A stretch of DNA of 64,000 nt, taken from Methylocaldum szegediense. Its GTDB lineage: Bacteria > Pseudomonadota > Gammaproteobacteria > Methylococcales > Methylococcaceae. The DNA is taken from the NCBI RefSeq assembly GCF_949769195.1, contig NZ_OX458333.1, forward strand, positions 2,480,001 to 2,544,000, written 5' to 3'. Under the pieces are notes generated by a model. The model was given only the letters and a program-made list of their open reading frames with translations. It searched no databases and was not told the origin of the DNA. The translations under genes and the position numbers were made by a program. How positions within the stretch are numbered: position 1 is the stretch's first letter; each line of letters begins with the position of its first letter. Below, in pieces: positions 1 to 8,137 of this stretch.

Positions 1-571
1 AAGCTTCGGCCAAAGGCTCAACCGCACGAGGGTCGCCAAGGTTCCCGAGCGATTCCGCGGCTTCCCGGCGAACCACGGCGTCGCTGTCAAACAAAGCGCC
101 GACCAGCGGCGCCACCGAAGATGGCGCTTTGATTTCTCCCAGCGCCTTGACCGCGCCCCAGCGCACCGAAGGCTCGCTGTCCCTAAGCGCATCGACGAGG
201 GGTGGGATTGCCACCTTGCCCAGGCTTCCCAGCGCTACAGCTGCCGCCCATTGCACTGCCGCATCGCCGCCCCTCAGACTCCCGAGCAGCGGCTCGACCG
301 CCCTGGGATCCTTGATTTCGCCCAGTGCCTCGGCGGCTTTCCGCCGGACGTCCGGGTCCTCGTCGCGCAAGGCTGCGACGACGGAGTCGAAAGCCCTGGG
401 ATCGCGAGTTTCGCCCAGCCTCTCTACGGCCTCGCGACGAACCACCGAGTTGCCCTCCTTGACAGCGTCGATCAAAGCACCCACCGGCGGGCCATCTTCA
501 GCTGCCGCTCCGGCGGAAAAGAGCCATCCGAAGAGTAATGTGAGCCGGAGTTTTCCTTGCGCCTGGATCAT
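1..571 (-). CDS. HEAT-repeat exported protein (3' end outside window)
   Basis: The minus strand is open from an ATG at 571 to the window edge, giving 190 codons with no stop, so the gene is partial. The product begins with a hydrophobic segment ending in SAGAAAED, which looks like a signal peptide. It then runs into repeated units of about 31 residues carrying the signature DPRAxxxLxxALRDxDxxVRxxAAEALG, typical of PBS-lyase/HEAT repeats. At least five units are visible. Such repeats form alpha-solenoids for protein binding; no catalytic residues are visible. GAGGTG lies just upstream of the ATG. It follows the last glycosyltransferase by 27 bp on the same strand and may belong to the polysaccharide operon. 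Its partner is unknown. Confidence 0.85.
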   Translation of the reverse strand, partial: MIQAQGKLRLTLLFGWLFSAGAAAEDGPPVGALIDAVKEGNSVVRREAVERLGETRDPRAFDSVVAALRDEDPDVRRKAAEALGEIKDPRAVEPLLGSLRGGDAAVQWAAAVALGSLGKVAIPPLVDALRDSEPSVRWGAVKALGEIKAPSSVAPLVGALFDSDAVVRREAAESLGNLGDPRAVEPLAEA

Positions 572-598
572 GCCGGACACCTCGGCAGGACAAAGTCC

Positions 599-1525
599 TC
601 AGAGCACAGCCCGACGCCAGTAGGCTTGATGCAGACTGAGGCGCCTGTTGAGAAACAGAGGCAGCTTTCGGTGCAGGGAGCTTCCCATCTTGAAGCCCAA
701 CCACTTGAGCCCGGTGCGAAGTACGGCCGACGGCATCAGCCACGGTGCGTTTTTCGCGAGATAGCGGAGTTCCGAGATAACAAAACGTCGACCTTCGCCG
801 GCCGCACTTCCGAAGGTTTGCTGCAGCCACGGCGTCCGAGCGTGAAACACGCCGATATCGAAGTAGCGCTTGAATTCGTCCGTGTAAGCATAATCGTGCG
901 AATGGTAGACCCGAGCATCGGCGCAATAGGCAATTTTCCAGCCCAAGAGCAGCATTTTGCCGGCGACGAAGGTGTCTTCGTTCATGACAGTGTCGGTGGG
1001 AAAGCCACCCACCTCGAGCAAGGCATTGCGCCGATAGGCGGCGAACGAGTTGGAAATGAAGGCCGTCTTGATGCCCAGCCGGCTGCGATCGTCCAGCGTT
1101 CGTACCTGGCTCTCGGGCGGATAGTTGAAAAGTCGCGCATGAGCGCCGATGGGTCTAGCGTCTCGATGCGGGAGCTGGCGGCCATAGGCGGCACCGACCC
1201 GTTCGTCCGCGAACGCGTCCAGAAGACGCTCGATCGCCTCGGGATCGGCCAACAAGGCATCCTGAGTCAGGAACACGATGATCTCGGCTTCGGGCATAAG
1301 GCCGATCCCGAACTGCCGGGTTCCGCCGTGGTTGAAATCGGCCTTCGCGATGAGCCGCACTTCGAAACCGTAGGAACGCGCCAAGGCCACGGTGTCGTCG
1401 CTGGACGACGAATCGATGACCAGGAGGCGGTCAGGCTTTCGGGTCTGCCGATCGAAAGCGGCGAGCCACGATCGCCAGAGGCTTCCCCCGTTCAGGGTAG
1501 GAACAATGAGACCGATATGAGCCAT
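599..1525 (-). CDS. Family 2 glycosyltransferase (rhamnosyltransferase-like)
   Basis: This 308-residue protein begins MAHIGLIVPTLNGG, the usual start of a GT-A fold transferase. It continues with VIDSSSSDDT and AKADFNHGGTRQFG, the pattern of RfbF/rhamnosyltransferase-like GT2 enzymes. FLTQDALL stands where the DXD-type nucleotide-sugar site is expected. NEDTFVAGKMLLLGW is the conserved acceptor-side motif. It probably adds one sugar to the lipid-linked repeat unit on the cytoplasmic face. It is the most distal transferase of the locus and is separated from the rest by an IS element, which may affect its transcription. The donor sugar cannot be read from sequence. Confidence 0.85.
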   Translation of the reverse strand: MAHIGLIVPTLNGGSLWRSWLAAFDRQTRKPDRLLVIDSSSSDDTVALARSYGFEVRLIAKADFNHGGTRQFGIGLMPEAEIIVFLTQDALLADPEAIERLLDAFADERVGAAYGRQLPHRDARPIGAHARLFNYPPESQVRTLDDRSRLGIKTAFISNSFAAYRRNALLEVGGFPTDTVMNEDTFVAGKMLLLGWKIAYCADARVYHSHDYAYTDEFKRYFDIGVFHARTPWLQQTFGSAAGEGRRFVISELRYLAKNAPWLMPSAVLRTGLKWLGFKMGSSLHRKLPLFLNRRLSLHQAYWRRAVL

Positions 1526-1588
1526 GGAGACTTCCGATTGATAAAATTGCTGAATAGGTTTTCTGTGGGAAAAGGTCTGATACGCAGA

Positions 1589-1625
1589 GCCTGTCCTGAG
1601 CCGGTCGAAGGACCTGTTCTGAGCC
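1589..1625. repeat. Dispersed CTGTCCTGAGC-GTCGAAGG repeat
   Basis: One copy of a short interspersed repeat with core CCTGTCCTGAGC, a few variable bases, then GTCGAAGG, followed by a second partial half. It lies between the glycosyltransferase and the IS. The same family recurs at about 11.83, 14.82, 15.55, 17.59, 20.45, 30.03 and 30.22 kb, always between genes. Confidence 0.8.
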
Positions 1626-1637
1626 CTGAGTTAGGCC

Positions 1638-2603
1638 TTAATTGTCAAGTCCCGCAAGATCGTAAACCTTCTTTCGAAAAAGATGAGGATGGGACAGTTG
1701 CCAGTTTTTGAGAGCCTGGATCGGGGTGAGATGGCCTAAGGCCTTTTGGGGAATGTGATGATTGTACAGCTCGACATAGCGGTGCAGGGTGGTGTCCAGA
1801 TCGGCGGTTGAATCGAAGTGATGGGTTTGCAACACCTCCTCGATGCGGCCATTGAAGCGTTCCACCAGGCCATTCGTTTGGGGCCGGCCCGGCGGAATCA
1901 GGCGATGTTCGATGCCTTGTTCAGTACAGAGGCGGTCAAACTCATGCGTCCCCGAGGGCTGCCGAGTTCGGGTCAGGAAACGGTCGGTAAACTCCGAGCC
2001 GTTGTCGGTCAGGCATTTCTGGATGCGGAAAGGCGCGGCCTGAATCACCGCTTTGAGGAAGTCCTTTGCGCTTAAGGCGGTGCGGTTGGGCTTGAGGGCG
2101 ACATAGACCCAGCGGGTGGCGCGGTCGATGGCGACGAACAGGTATCGGCGGGGTTCGCCGTCGATGGCGGGCAAGTACTTAACATCCAGGTGAAGGAAGC
2201 CGGGCTCATAGGCCTTGAAGGGTTTGACCTTCGCCTTCTCTGTAGGCGGAAGCAGGGTCTTGAGGGACGCCACCCCGTGGCGGCGCAGGCAGCGGTCTAG
2301 CCCGGAACGGGACACGGCGGGATTGAGAAATTCCCGGGTCACGGCCAGGAGATCATCCAAGGGGAGGAGCAGAGCTTGGCGGAGGTAGACCACGATGGCT
2401 TCCTGGGCGGGCGTGAGCGTGGTTCTGAGGGTGTGGGGCCGGTGTGAGGCATCTTCGACCGAGGAGCGGTGTTTCCACTTGCGGACGGTCGTTCGGCTAA
2501 TGCCATGCTTTTGGGCCAAGGCGCGCTCGCTCAACGTGGACGCTTGAATGGCCTGCCGAACGGCCGGGGTGGTACGGGCGTTCTTATGAAGACGAATCTG
2601 CAT
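1638..2603 (-). CDS. IS481-family DDE transposase, copy 1
   Basis: The transposase of the first IS copy has about 321 residues from the ATG at 2603; a GTG five codons upstream is possible. The N-terminal third is a helix-turn-helix region ([20 protein letters not shown]). The rve/DDE core follows, with the acidic residues in [18 protein letters not shown] and [10 protein letters not shown]. It catalyses cut and strand transfer at the element ends. Its last codon and TAA stop are read across the element boundary: the IS ends in GACA and the duplicated target supplies ATTAAG. It differs from copy 2 at roughly twenty residues. No frameshift is visible, so it may be active. Confidence 0.93.
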   Translation of the reverse strand: MQIRLHKNARTTPAVRQAIQASTLSERALAQKHGISRTTVRKWKHRSSVEDASHRPHTLRTTLTPAQEAIVVYLRQALLLPLDDLLAVTREFLNPAVSRSGLDRCLRRHGVASLKTLLPPTEKAKVKPFKAYEPGFLHLDVKYLPAIDGEPRRYLFVAIDRATRWVYVALKPNRTALSAKDFLKAVIQAAPFRIQKCLTDNGSEFTDRFLTRTRQPSGTHEFDRLCTEQGIEHRLIPPGRPQTNGLVERFNGRIEEVLQTHHFDSTADLDTTLHRYVELYNHHIPQKALGHLTPIQALKNWQLSHPHLFRKKVYDLAGLDN

Positions 2604-2707
2604 GGAGAGAAACCTCACTTGGACGAACCGAATATCTCCTGGAGAAGGCTCCGGGCTTCGAACAGAGCATAACTCCTTCTCGGTAAATAATCACACGAGA
2701 CGCGACA
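1643..2707 (-). mobile_element. IS481-type insertion sequence, copy 1
   Basis: A 1065-bp element whose left end reads TGTCAAGTCCCGCAAG and whose right end, on the other strand, reads TGTCGCGTCTCGTGTG: imperfect inverted repeats starting with TGT. It is flanked by CTTAAT at 1637-1642 and 2708-2713, a 6-bp target duplication. It carries one transposase gene. Insertion was directly at the TAA stop codon of the glycosyltransferase ending at 2709, so that protein is intact. A second copy of the same length is at 28609-29673 in the same orientation. Confidence 0.92.
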
Positions 2708-2708
2708 C

Positions 2709-3920
2709 TTAATCCGACCTACATACGGCGATTTCCTGAGATGCGGCGACCGTGTCGGAGCCCGTCAACATTGTCCAAACCTGATCGCCCAGTTTGACCG
2801 GATCGAGATGCGTCTCGACGTATCGCCGGGCGTTGCCCGACATCCTTTGCCAATCGGTCCTATCCAACGACTGCACGCGGTGCAGGACATCACATACCGA
2901 CTCTTCGCTGCGGTCGAAAACGAAACCTGAGGCTATAGCCTCGACATGGTCCCAGGCCAAACCTCTGGCGACCAGAACCGGGCGCCCTGCGGCCATGGCT
3001 TCTGCTACCACGTTGCCGAAGTTCTCGCGCATGCCGCCCGCTTCCTCCAGCCCGGATGGAAGCACCAGATAATGACTCTCGGCCAACAGCGCGGCGACTT
3101 CGTCCCGCCCCAGATACCCCCGGTAGCTGATGGCCCCGCCGGCTTGTTCGACCAACGCCTGAAACTCCCGGAAATACGCCCCGTCGACGCTACGCCCCGC
3201 GACGACCAAACGGTCGCGCTCCCGCCGAGTCCTAAGCCAGGCACGGATGAAGGCGTTGATGCCCTTCTCTTGCTGGATGTGACCGAGAAAACAGATCTGT
3301 AAGCCATCCCACTTGGGAAAATCCGCGACGGTCACGGCACGGCTGTCGATGCCGTTCGGAACCAGCAGGATACGGACGTTCTCGCCGAGCACGTTTCTTA
3401 CCCCTTCTGCCTCGGTGTCGCTGGTGCAGTGCACGGCGATTGCGCGCCGCAGGGTGGGAAACGTGAGCCATTTATAGAACAGCCATTTATGTGGTTTCTG
3501 GCGCCGGATCAGGGCGACATGCTCGGGCATCAGACCACCGTGCACTGCTACCATGAAGCGCCGCCCGAGCAGCACGCAGAAAACCGCCGCGAGCGTCGAG
3601 GGCCAAGTAGCAATGCCGTGGATATAGACGACCGGAGACCTCAGACACAATCGAAACAGCTTAGGGATCGCCCCCAGCCCGAATCCCCACCGCCTGAATC
3701 CGTATGAACGGTACAGACTGACCTCGACGCCCTCGCCCAGCTGCACGTCTTCGGGCTTCAGCCGACGGTTGATGGACTCGCTCGAGGCTACCAGCGCGAT
3801 CTTGTGTCCCGAGTCTGCCCATGCCTTGGTCAAAACCCCGGCCGTTACCGAAACCCCGCCATAGCCCTGAGCAGGGGGTATATGGGTCGAAACGACACCA
3901 ACGTCTACCGAAGTCCCCAT
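2709..3920 (-). CDS. Family 4 glycosyltransferase
   Basis: This 403-residue protein has the GT-B architecture of GT4 enzymes. The N-terminal acceptor domain has a glycine-rich start (VVSTHIPPAQGYGGVSV). The C-terminal donor domain has ICFLGHIQQEKGINAFIRA, and SGLEEAGGMRENFGNVVAEAM with the E-x7-E signature that binds the nucleotide sugar. It probably adds a hexose to the growing exopolysaccharide unit. GGGAG precedes the ATG, and only 3 bp separate it from the upstream transferase gene, so the two are cotranscribed. The stop codon lies inside the target duplication of IS copy 1, which leaves the protein complete. Confidence 0.88.
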   Translation of the reverse strand: MGTSVDVGVVSTHIPPAQGYGGVSVTAGVLTKAWADSGHKIALVASSESINRRLKPEDVQLGEGVEVSLYRSYGFRRWGFGLGAIPKLFRLCLRSPVVYIHGIATWPSTLAAVFCVLLGRRFMVAVHGGLMPEHVALIRRQKPHKWLFYKWLTFPTLRRAIAVHCTSDTEAEGVRNVLGENVRILLVPNGIDSRAVTVADFPKWDGLQICFLGHIQQEKGINAFIRAWLRTRRERDRLVVAGRSVDGAYFREFQALVEQAGGAISYRGYLGRDEVAALLAESHYLVLPSGLEEAGGMRENFGNVVAEAMAAGRPVLVARGLAWDHVEAIASGFVFDRSEESVCDVLHRVQSLDRTDWQRMSGNARRYVETHLDPVKLGDQVWTMLTGSDTVAASQEIAVCRSD

Positions 3921-3923
3921 CCG

Positions 3924-4778
3924 TCATCTCCCGTATGCACAAAAGCCGCGCCAGATGCCGACCAGGTTGTTATACGAATAAATCAACCGTTTCCGATTGC
4001 CCAACATTAGGGCTACGGCCATTTTCAGCAAAGGCGCAACCACCATTTTTCTCACGATGAAATACAGCATCGATAAATCGTATTCGTTCGTGAATTTCCG
4101 GATATAGGCGCCGACGCCGGCGGAATATAAAAGCATTCGATCGGTCCCGACATGATAATTGTCTTTGTCGGCGTGATAGATCTTTATCCTGGGATCATAA
4201 AACGCCTTATTGCCTGCACGGAGTAAGCGGTACAAGAGCTCGAAGCCTTCCGCACCAGGATATTTCGAGCCTATGCCGAAATCGTGATCCAGATAAAACT
4301 CGCTCCGATCCACCCTGTTCAAATGAAAGAAATGGGTAAATTCGACACCCATCATGTAATACTGCGAAAACCGCCTGGGATATTTCGAATTCACACCTAT
4401 GCTGAAATGGGTCTTCGAAAAATCGTAAGAACCGGCCGATAAAATGGCGATATCGGGCTTGCTCCTGAATTCCTCGACCACTTTTTCTAACACGTCGTTC
4501 TCATAAACGCAGTCGTCATCCGGAAAGGCGATAATTTCTCCTTGGGCGAACCGAATTCCGTAATCTCTGGCCCTAGAATTCCCTTTGAAATCCACTTTAA
4601 GGTGTTTTACCGGAAAATTCATTCTGCACGACCTTAGAACGGAATCTATCTTTCCATCCTTGTTCTGGTCGATGATGATCAGCTCGAAATCTCTATAGGT
4701 CTGGTTCTGTAGAGAATTCAAGAAATACATTAACTCGATATCCCTTCCCAGGGTCGCTAGGACAAGCGAACATTTCAT
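3924..4778 (-). CDS. Family 2 glycosyltransferase
   Basis: A GT2 enzyme of 284 residues beginning MKCSLVLATLGRDIEL. The start at 4778 is preferred over longer frames because AAAAGGGGG sits just upstream and the previous gene ends at 4795. Visible motifs are IIDQNKDG, the DDD metal/nucleotide site in AFPDDDCVYENDVLE, and a C-terminal basic amphipathic segment. YPGAEGFELLYRLLRAGNK is the acceptor-side motif with the catalytic acidic residue. It is likely to add one residue of the polysaccharide repeat. The gene is noticeably richer in A and T than its neighbours, which suggests separate acquisition of this sugar module. The sugar specificity is unknown. Confidence 0.85.
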   Translation of the reverse strand: MKCSLVLATLGRDIELMYFLNSLQNQTYRDFELIIIDQNKDGKIDSVLRSCRMNFPVKHLKVDFKGNSRARDYGIRFAQGEIIAFPDDDCVYENDVLEKVVEEFRSKPDIAILSAGSYDFSKTHFSIGVNSKYPRRFSQYYMMGVEFTHFFHLNRVDRSEFYLDHDFGIGSKYPGAEGFELLYRLLRAGNKAFYDPRIKIYHADKDNYHVGTDRMLLYSAGVGAYIRKFTNEYDLSMLYFIVRKMVVAPLLKMAVALMLGNRKRLIYSYNNLVGIWRGFCAYGR

Positions 4779-4794
4779 AGCCGATACCCCCTTT

Positions 4795-5634
4795 TCAAGG
4801 ATTGCCTTCGAGCAAGGTTTCACGTCCTTGAAGCGAGCCAACCTCCGATTCGCACCCCGCTTTCGCCTGCAGGTATATCGTGGCTTCGTACCAAGTAAAC
4901 ATCAGCGCGAATTCAAAGCCAGCGAAGCCATCCAGAAACCCGCGCCGCACCACGAAGTGATAGAGAAATCGGGCAAATATCCGGAACGCCGAGCGTCCCA
5001 GCCAAACACTCAAGCGGCCGCGGGTCGTCATGACGGCGCCCTTGGTAGGCCGCGGTCGCACCTCCAGCGCCGCTTTTCCAATGTGCTTATGCATCCATTC
5101 GATGATTTCGCCGTTATAGAAATAATGTTCGTATGGAATGGGCGAATACGAGATTCGGCAGGTATCAATCACGGCTTCGCCGTGGCCGGTATGATTAGTG
5201 ACGAATTTCGTGGTATCCCTGCGCACCAGTCTCGGGTGGTAAATCGGGTAGCCCGGCGCGTAATTCAGGCGTTTTCCGCGCAGATAGAGAATCGACGGAA
5301 CCATCACCACATCGACTGAGTCCGAGCTTGCGATATACGATTCGAACCAGTTATAGAATTTCGCGGGATAAATTTCGTCCGCGTCGATAAACAAAACCCA
5401 GCGCGTCTTGATATTGCAATGCCGAAGCGCGAAATTGCGTTGCTCAGAAAAACCCGGCCAAGGGTTTTCGAAAACCGTGCATCCGCGCTGCTTCGCGATC
5501 TGGACTGTCCGATCGATACTTCCAGAGTCTACGACGACGACAGGGTATCGATTAGGTATTGCGTCTAAGCAACGAGGAAGATTATCTTCCTCGTTCTTGG
5601 TCAAAATAACCACGGTCAGCCTACAATCGCTCAT
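4795..5634 (-). CDS. Family 2 glycosyltransferase, WaaE/KdtX-like
   Basis: The product of 279 residues begins MSDCRLTVVILTKNEEDNLP. It has VVVDSGSIDRT and a strong LFIDADEIYP metal-binding motif, the pattern of the LPS-core beta-glucosyltransferase (WaaE-like) branch of GT2. A start at 5634 is chosen because GGGAG lies before it; the longer frame would run into the end of the upstream methyltransferase gene. The C-terminal region has a hydrophobic stretch (FARFLYHFVVRRGFLDG), probably a membrane contact. It acts on a lipid-linked intermediate on the inner face of the membrane. Operon spacing to both neighbours is under 25 bp. Confidence 0.85.
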   Translation of the reverse strand: MSDCRLTVVILTKNEEDNLPRCLDAIPNRYPVVVVDSGSIDRTVQIAKQRGCTVFENPWPGFSEQRNFALRHCNIKTRWVLFIDADEIYPAKFYNWFESYIASSDSVDVVMVPSILYLRGKRLNYAPGYPIYHPRLVRRDTTKFVTNHTGHGEAVIDTCRISYSPIPYEHYFYNGEIIEWMHKHIGKAALEVRPRPTKGAVMTTRGRLSVWLGRSAFRIFARFLYHFVVRRGFLDGFAGFEFALMFTWYEATIYLQAKAGCESEVGSLQGRETLLEGNP

Positions 5635-5656
5635 ATCATGTCTCCCGTCGAACCGG

Positions 5657-6652
5657 TTATGCTTTGACGGCGTACACGTTGATATACGTGCCCATCCCCA
5701 GAGAATCGACAATACGGGAGAACGGTCCTTGCAGGTTTATCACTAAAAATTCCAGGAGATCCGACAAAAGCTTGCCGCCATTTATCCGCTTGGCCAGCGC
5801 ATTCGGTTGAATCCGGGTAATGTACTCCGTCTTCATTACCTTAAATCCGCTCTTTTCAAGCAGTATTCGCAGGCCTTTTTCGGTGAAGTAATTGACGTGT
5901 TCCGGCACCCATAAGCAGGCGTTATCCCGAGTACCGAGCAATTTCACCGCAAACGATTCGAAGTTGGGCACGGCGCAAGCCAAAACCCCACCCTGCGCCA
6001 ACAGCCCGAATACCTTTTTTACCGCCCGCTCAGGTTCCAACAGGTGCTCCAGAACCTGCGACATGACGACCACGCCAAATGGTTCCGAATCCTGGAACGA
6101 ATCGAACATGACAGGTATCGGGTCGTCTCCGTTGATTTCTTTGAAAACCGCATTCTCGTATTTGCCGGGGTTGATGCTGACGGTCCGATACCCGGCTTTC
6201 CTCAACGCTTGTGTGTAGAACCCGAAACCTGAACCGATATCCAGCGCCCTCTTGTTTCCGGAACTGTTGTATCGATCAGCGTCGCGGGCCATACGTGCAG
6301 CGTCTACCGTCATATTCGGGAACTTCGTTTCACGCGCGAGCACATCGGCAGCCGTGACTGGCTCGGTGAGCGCCTGTCCTGAGAGCTGGTAGATCGCCTT
6401 CAGCCAGTCCGGGTGTGGCGGCCGGTTCAGAAAGCCCGTGCCGCAGTCAGAGCAGCGCCAGATATGGAAAGCCTCGACGCTGCTGTTCGACGTGTATTGG
6501 TACCGTTTCCTGCGCCAGAAGCGGAGATTCCCGCCTCTGCAAGCTACGCATTCGTTCAGAAACTCCCCGTAGACGGCAGAACCCGTCGACGCCGGCATCG
6601 TATCGTCGTCGTCCCAGGCGATATCGGAGAAAAAGTACAGTGGCACAGGCAT
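5657..6652 (-). CDS. SAM-dependent methyltransferase with N-terminal zinc-binding motif
   Basis: A 331-residue class I methyltransferase. Near residue 35 are paired cysteines (CVACRGG, then CSDCGTGF), a zinc-ribbon-like element common in sugar C- or O-methyltransferases of the Methyltransf_13/23 type. The SAM pocket is ALDIGSGFGFYTQAL, followed by VVMSQVLEHLLEP. AGGAG precedes the ATG. Position inside the transferase cluster suggests it methylates a sugar of the polysaccharide or a nucleotide-sugar intermediate; this is inference. A small-molecule target outside the pathway cannot be excluded. Confidence 0.82.
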   Translation of the reverse strand: MPVPLYFFSDIAWDDDDTMPASTGSAVYGEFLNECVACRGGNLRFWRRKRYQYTSNSSVEAFHIWRCSDCGTGFLNRPPHPDWLKAIYQLSGQALTEPVTAADVLARETKFPNMTVDAARMARDADRYNSSGNKRALDIGSGFGFYTQALRKAGYRTVSINPGKYENAVFKEINGDDPIPVMFDSFQDSEPFGVVVMSQVLEHLLEPERAVKKVFGLLAQGGVLACAVPNFESFAVKLLGTRDNACLWVPEHVNYFTEKGLRILLEKSGFKVMKTEYITRIQPNALAKRINGGKLLSDLLEFLVINLQGPFSRIVDSLGMGTYINVYAVKA

Positions 6653-6793
6653 TTACCTGACTCCTTTTGAAATAGGTTGGAACCATTCTCGGATGGCGAT
6701 CATCGTCTCGTTCTACAGCTTGTGGCACGTAGGAAGGGCAAAAGCCGGTTGGTTGCGCCCTTCATCTCCAGGTACCTGAGCCTTCCCCTCACT

Positions 6794-8137
6794 CTAGCCC
6801 TCCCCCAGAGGCAGAGCGGATTTCCTGACTACCCACGTCTCCTCCTTCCGAACCGCACCGATCTTCCGCCACGGCCTCGCCAATAACGCCATGACCAGCG
6901 CTTCGACTCCGAAATAGACCGGCGCCGCCACGGCCGCACCGGTCAGACCGTATGCCCGGATCATCAAGGGTGTGGCGACGGCGGCGGTTATCGCCCCGAG
7001 CAGGCGCCCGACCAGAAGGGGGCGGGTCCGCTTCACCGCCAACAGCGGCTGCCCTGCCACCATGCCCAAGGCCTGCAGCGCGCAGCCGGCCCCGATGATG
7101 GGCATGAGGACGGCTGCCGATTGATAGGTTTCCGCCAATAACAAGGCGGCGACCCAGTCTTTCAGCACAAACAAGGCCGCAACACCCCCTATCCCCATGG
7201 CGGCCACACAGCCCAGCCAAATCCAATAGATCTTGAACGCCTGTTCTTTTTCGCCGGCCGAAACGTGTTGGAAATAAACCGGCTGGAAGGTGCGCAACAG
7301 CACAATGGCGCTACGGTTGAACGCTTCATTAGTCAAGGTGTAAGCGGCGGCGTAAACGCCCACATCCGCCGCGCTCATGAGGTAGCCGACGATATACCGG
7401 GCGCCCAGCCCGCTGAACCAGGACAGCAGCTCCATCGGAATCAACGGCAGCGCATAAACCCTGAGATCCCGTTCAAGCTGCTTAAGGGTTACTGCGCGAG
7501 GCCGTACCTTTCTGCTCCGCTCCCGGTCATGCACAAACGACCAGACCGTATTCGCGGCAACGCTAGCCAAGACATATCCCAGCAACACCCAGGCGGCGTC
7601 CGGCCCCCACAGCCACACCAGCAGAATGGCGAACAGTGGCCGCAAAATGCTGTCGCTGGCCTGCCACAGACTGGCATCGCGCTGCCGACGCTCGCCGATC
7701 AGCAACTGAAACCCCATTTCCCGGCGGACGGTGACAAAAAAAAGTAGGGCAGCAATCGCGAACAACCATGGGTCAAACCCGGTCATTCGACTGTACGCCG
7801 CCCCTCCAAACGCCAGGAACGACATGGCAACGAAACTTGAACGCGCCGTCAGGCGGCGCACGCCCCGATACAAGGCGGTCCGCTCTCCGGCGTTCAAGCA
7901 CTCCGGCAGCAGACGCATGCCCGCACAAACGAACGGATAGGCGAAGATGCCAACGCCGAGCGCCACGATACCGGTCAACAAGGCGACCTGCCCGTAAACC
8001 GCCGGCGAAACCATTTCGGTAATGATCCGAGTACCCAGCAACAGCACGAGGCCGGACCCTACCTGGCCGAACAATGCCCAGGAGGCGTCTCCGAAGATGC
8101 GCCGCCCACCCGCGGCGTTAACGGATCGGTTCGCCAT
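6794..8137 (-). CDS. Polysaccharide flippase, MOP/Wzx-like membrane protein
   Basis: The protein has about 447 residues, nearly all hydrophobic, with roughly a dozen predicted transmembrane segments and the N-terminal pattern GDASWALFGQVGSGLVLLLG typical of the polysaccharide-exporter family. It should flip undecaprenyl-linked repeat units from the inner to the outer face of the cytoplasmic membrane. The ATG at 8137 and a GTG at 8143 are both possible; either overlaps the end of the upstream polymerase-like gene, which supports translational coupling. The C-terminus is cytoplasmic and basic. The family is assigned from topology and position, since these proteins have few diagnostic residues. 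Confidence 0.82.
   Translation of the reverse strand: MANRSVNAAGGRRIFGDASWALFGQVGSGLVLLLGTRIITEMVSPAVYGQVALLTGIVALGVGIFAYPFVCAGMRLLPECLNAGERTALYRGVRRLTARSSFVAMSFLAFGGAAYSRMTGFDPWLFAIAALLFFVTVRREMGFQLLIGERRQRDASLWQASDSILRPLFAILLVWLWGPDAAWVLLGYVLASVAANTVWSFVHDRERSRKVRPRAVTLKQLERDLRVYALPLIPMELLSWFSGLGARYIVGYLMSAADVGVYAAAYTLTNEAFNRSAIVLLRTFQPVYFQHVSAGEKEQAFKIYWIWLGCVAAMGIGGVAALFVLKDWVAALLLAETYQSAAVLMPIIGAGCALQALGMVAGQPLLAVKRTRPLLVGRLLGAITAAVATPLMIRAYGLTGAAVAAPVYFGVEALVMALLARPWRKIGAVRKEETWVVRKSALPLGEG

Noticed and set aside
557-1711. 384-residue frame on the plus strand
   Set aside because: It lies opposite the glycosyltransferase gene, has no domain or ribosome site, and is a GC-rich shadow frame.
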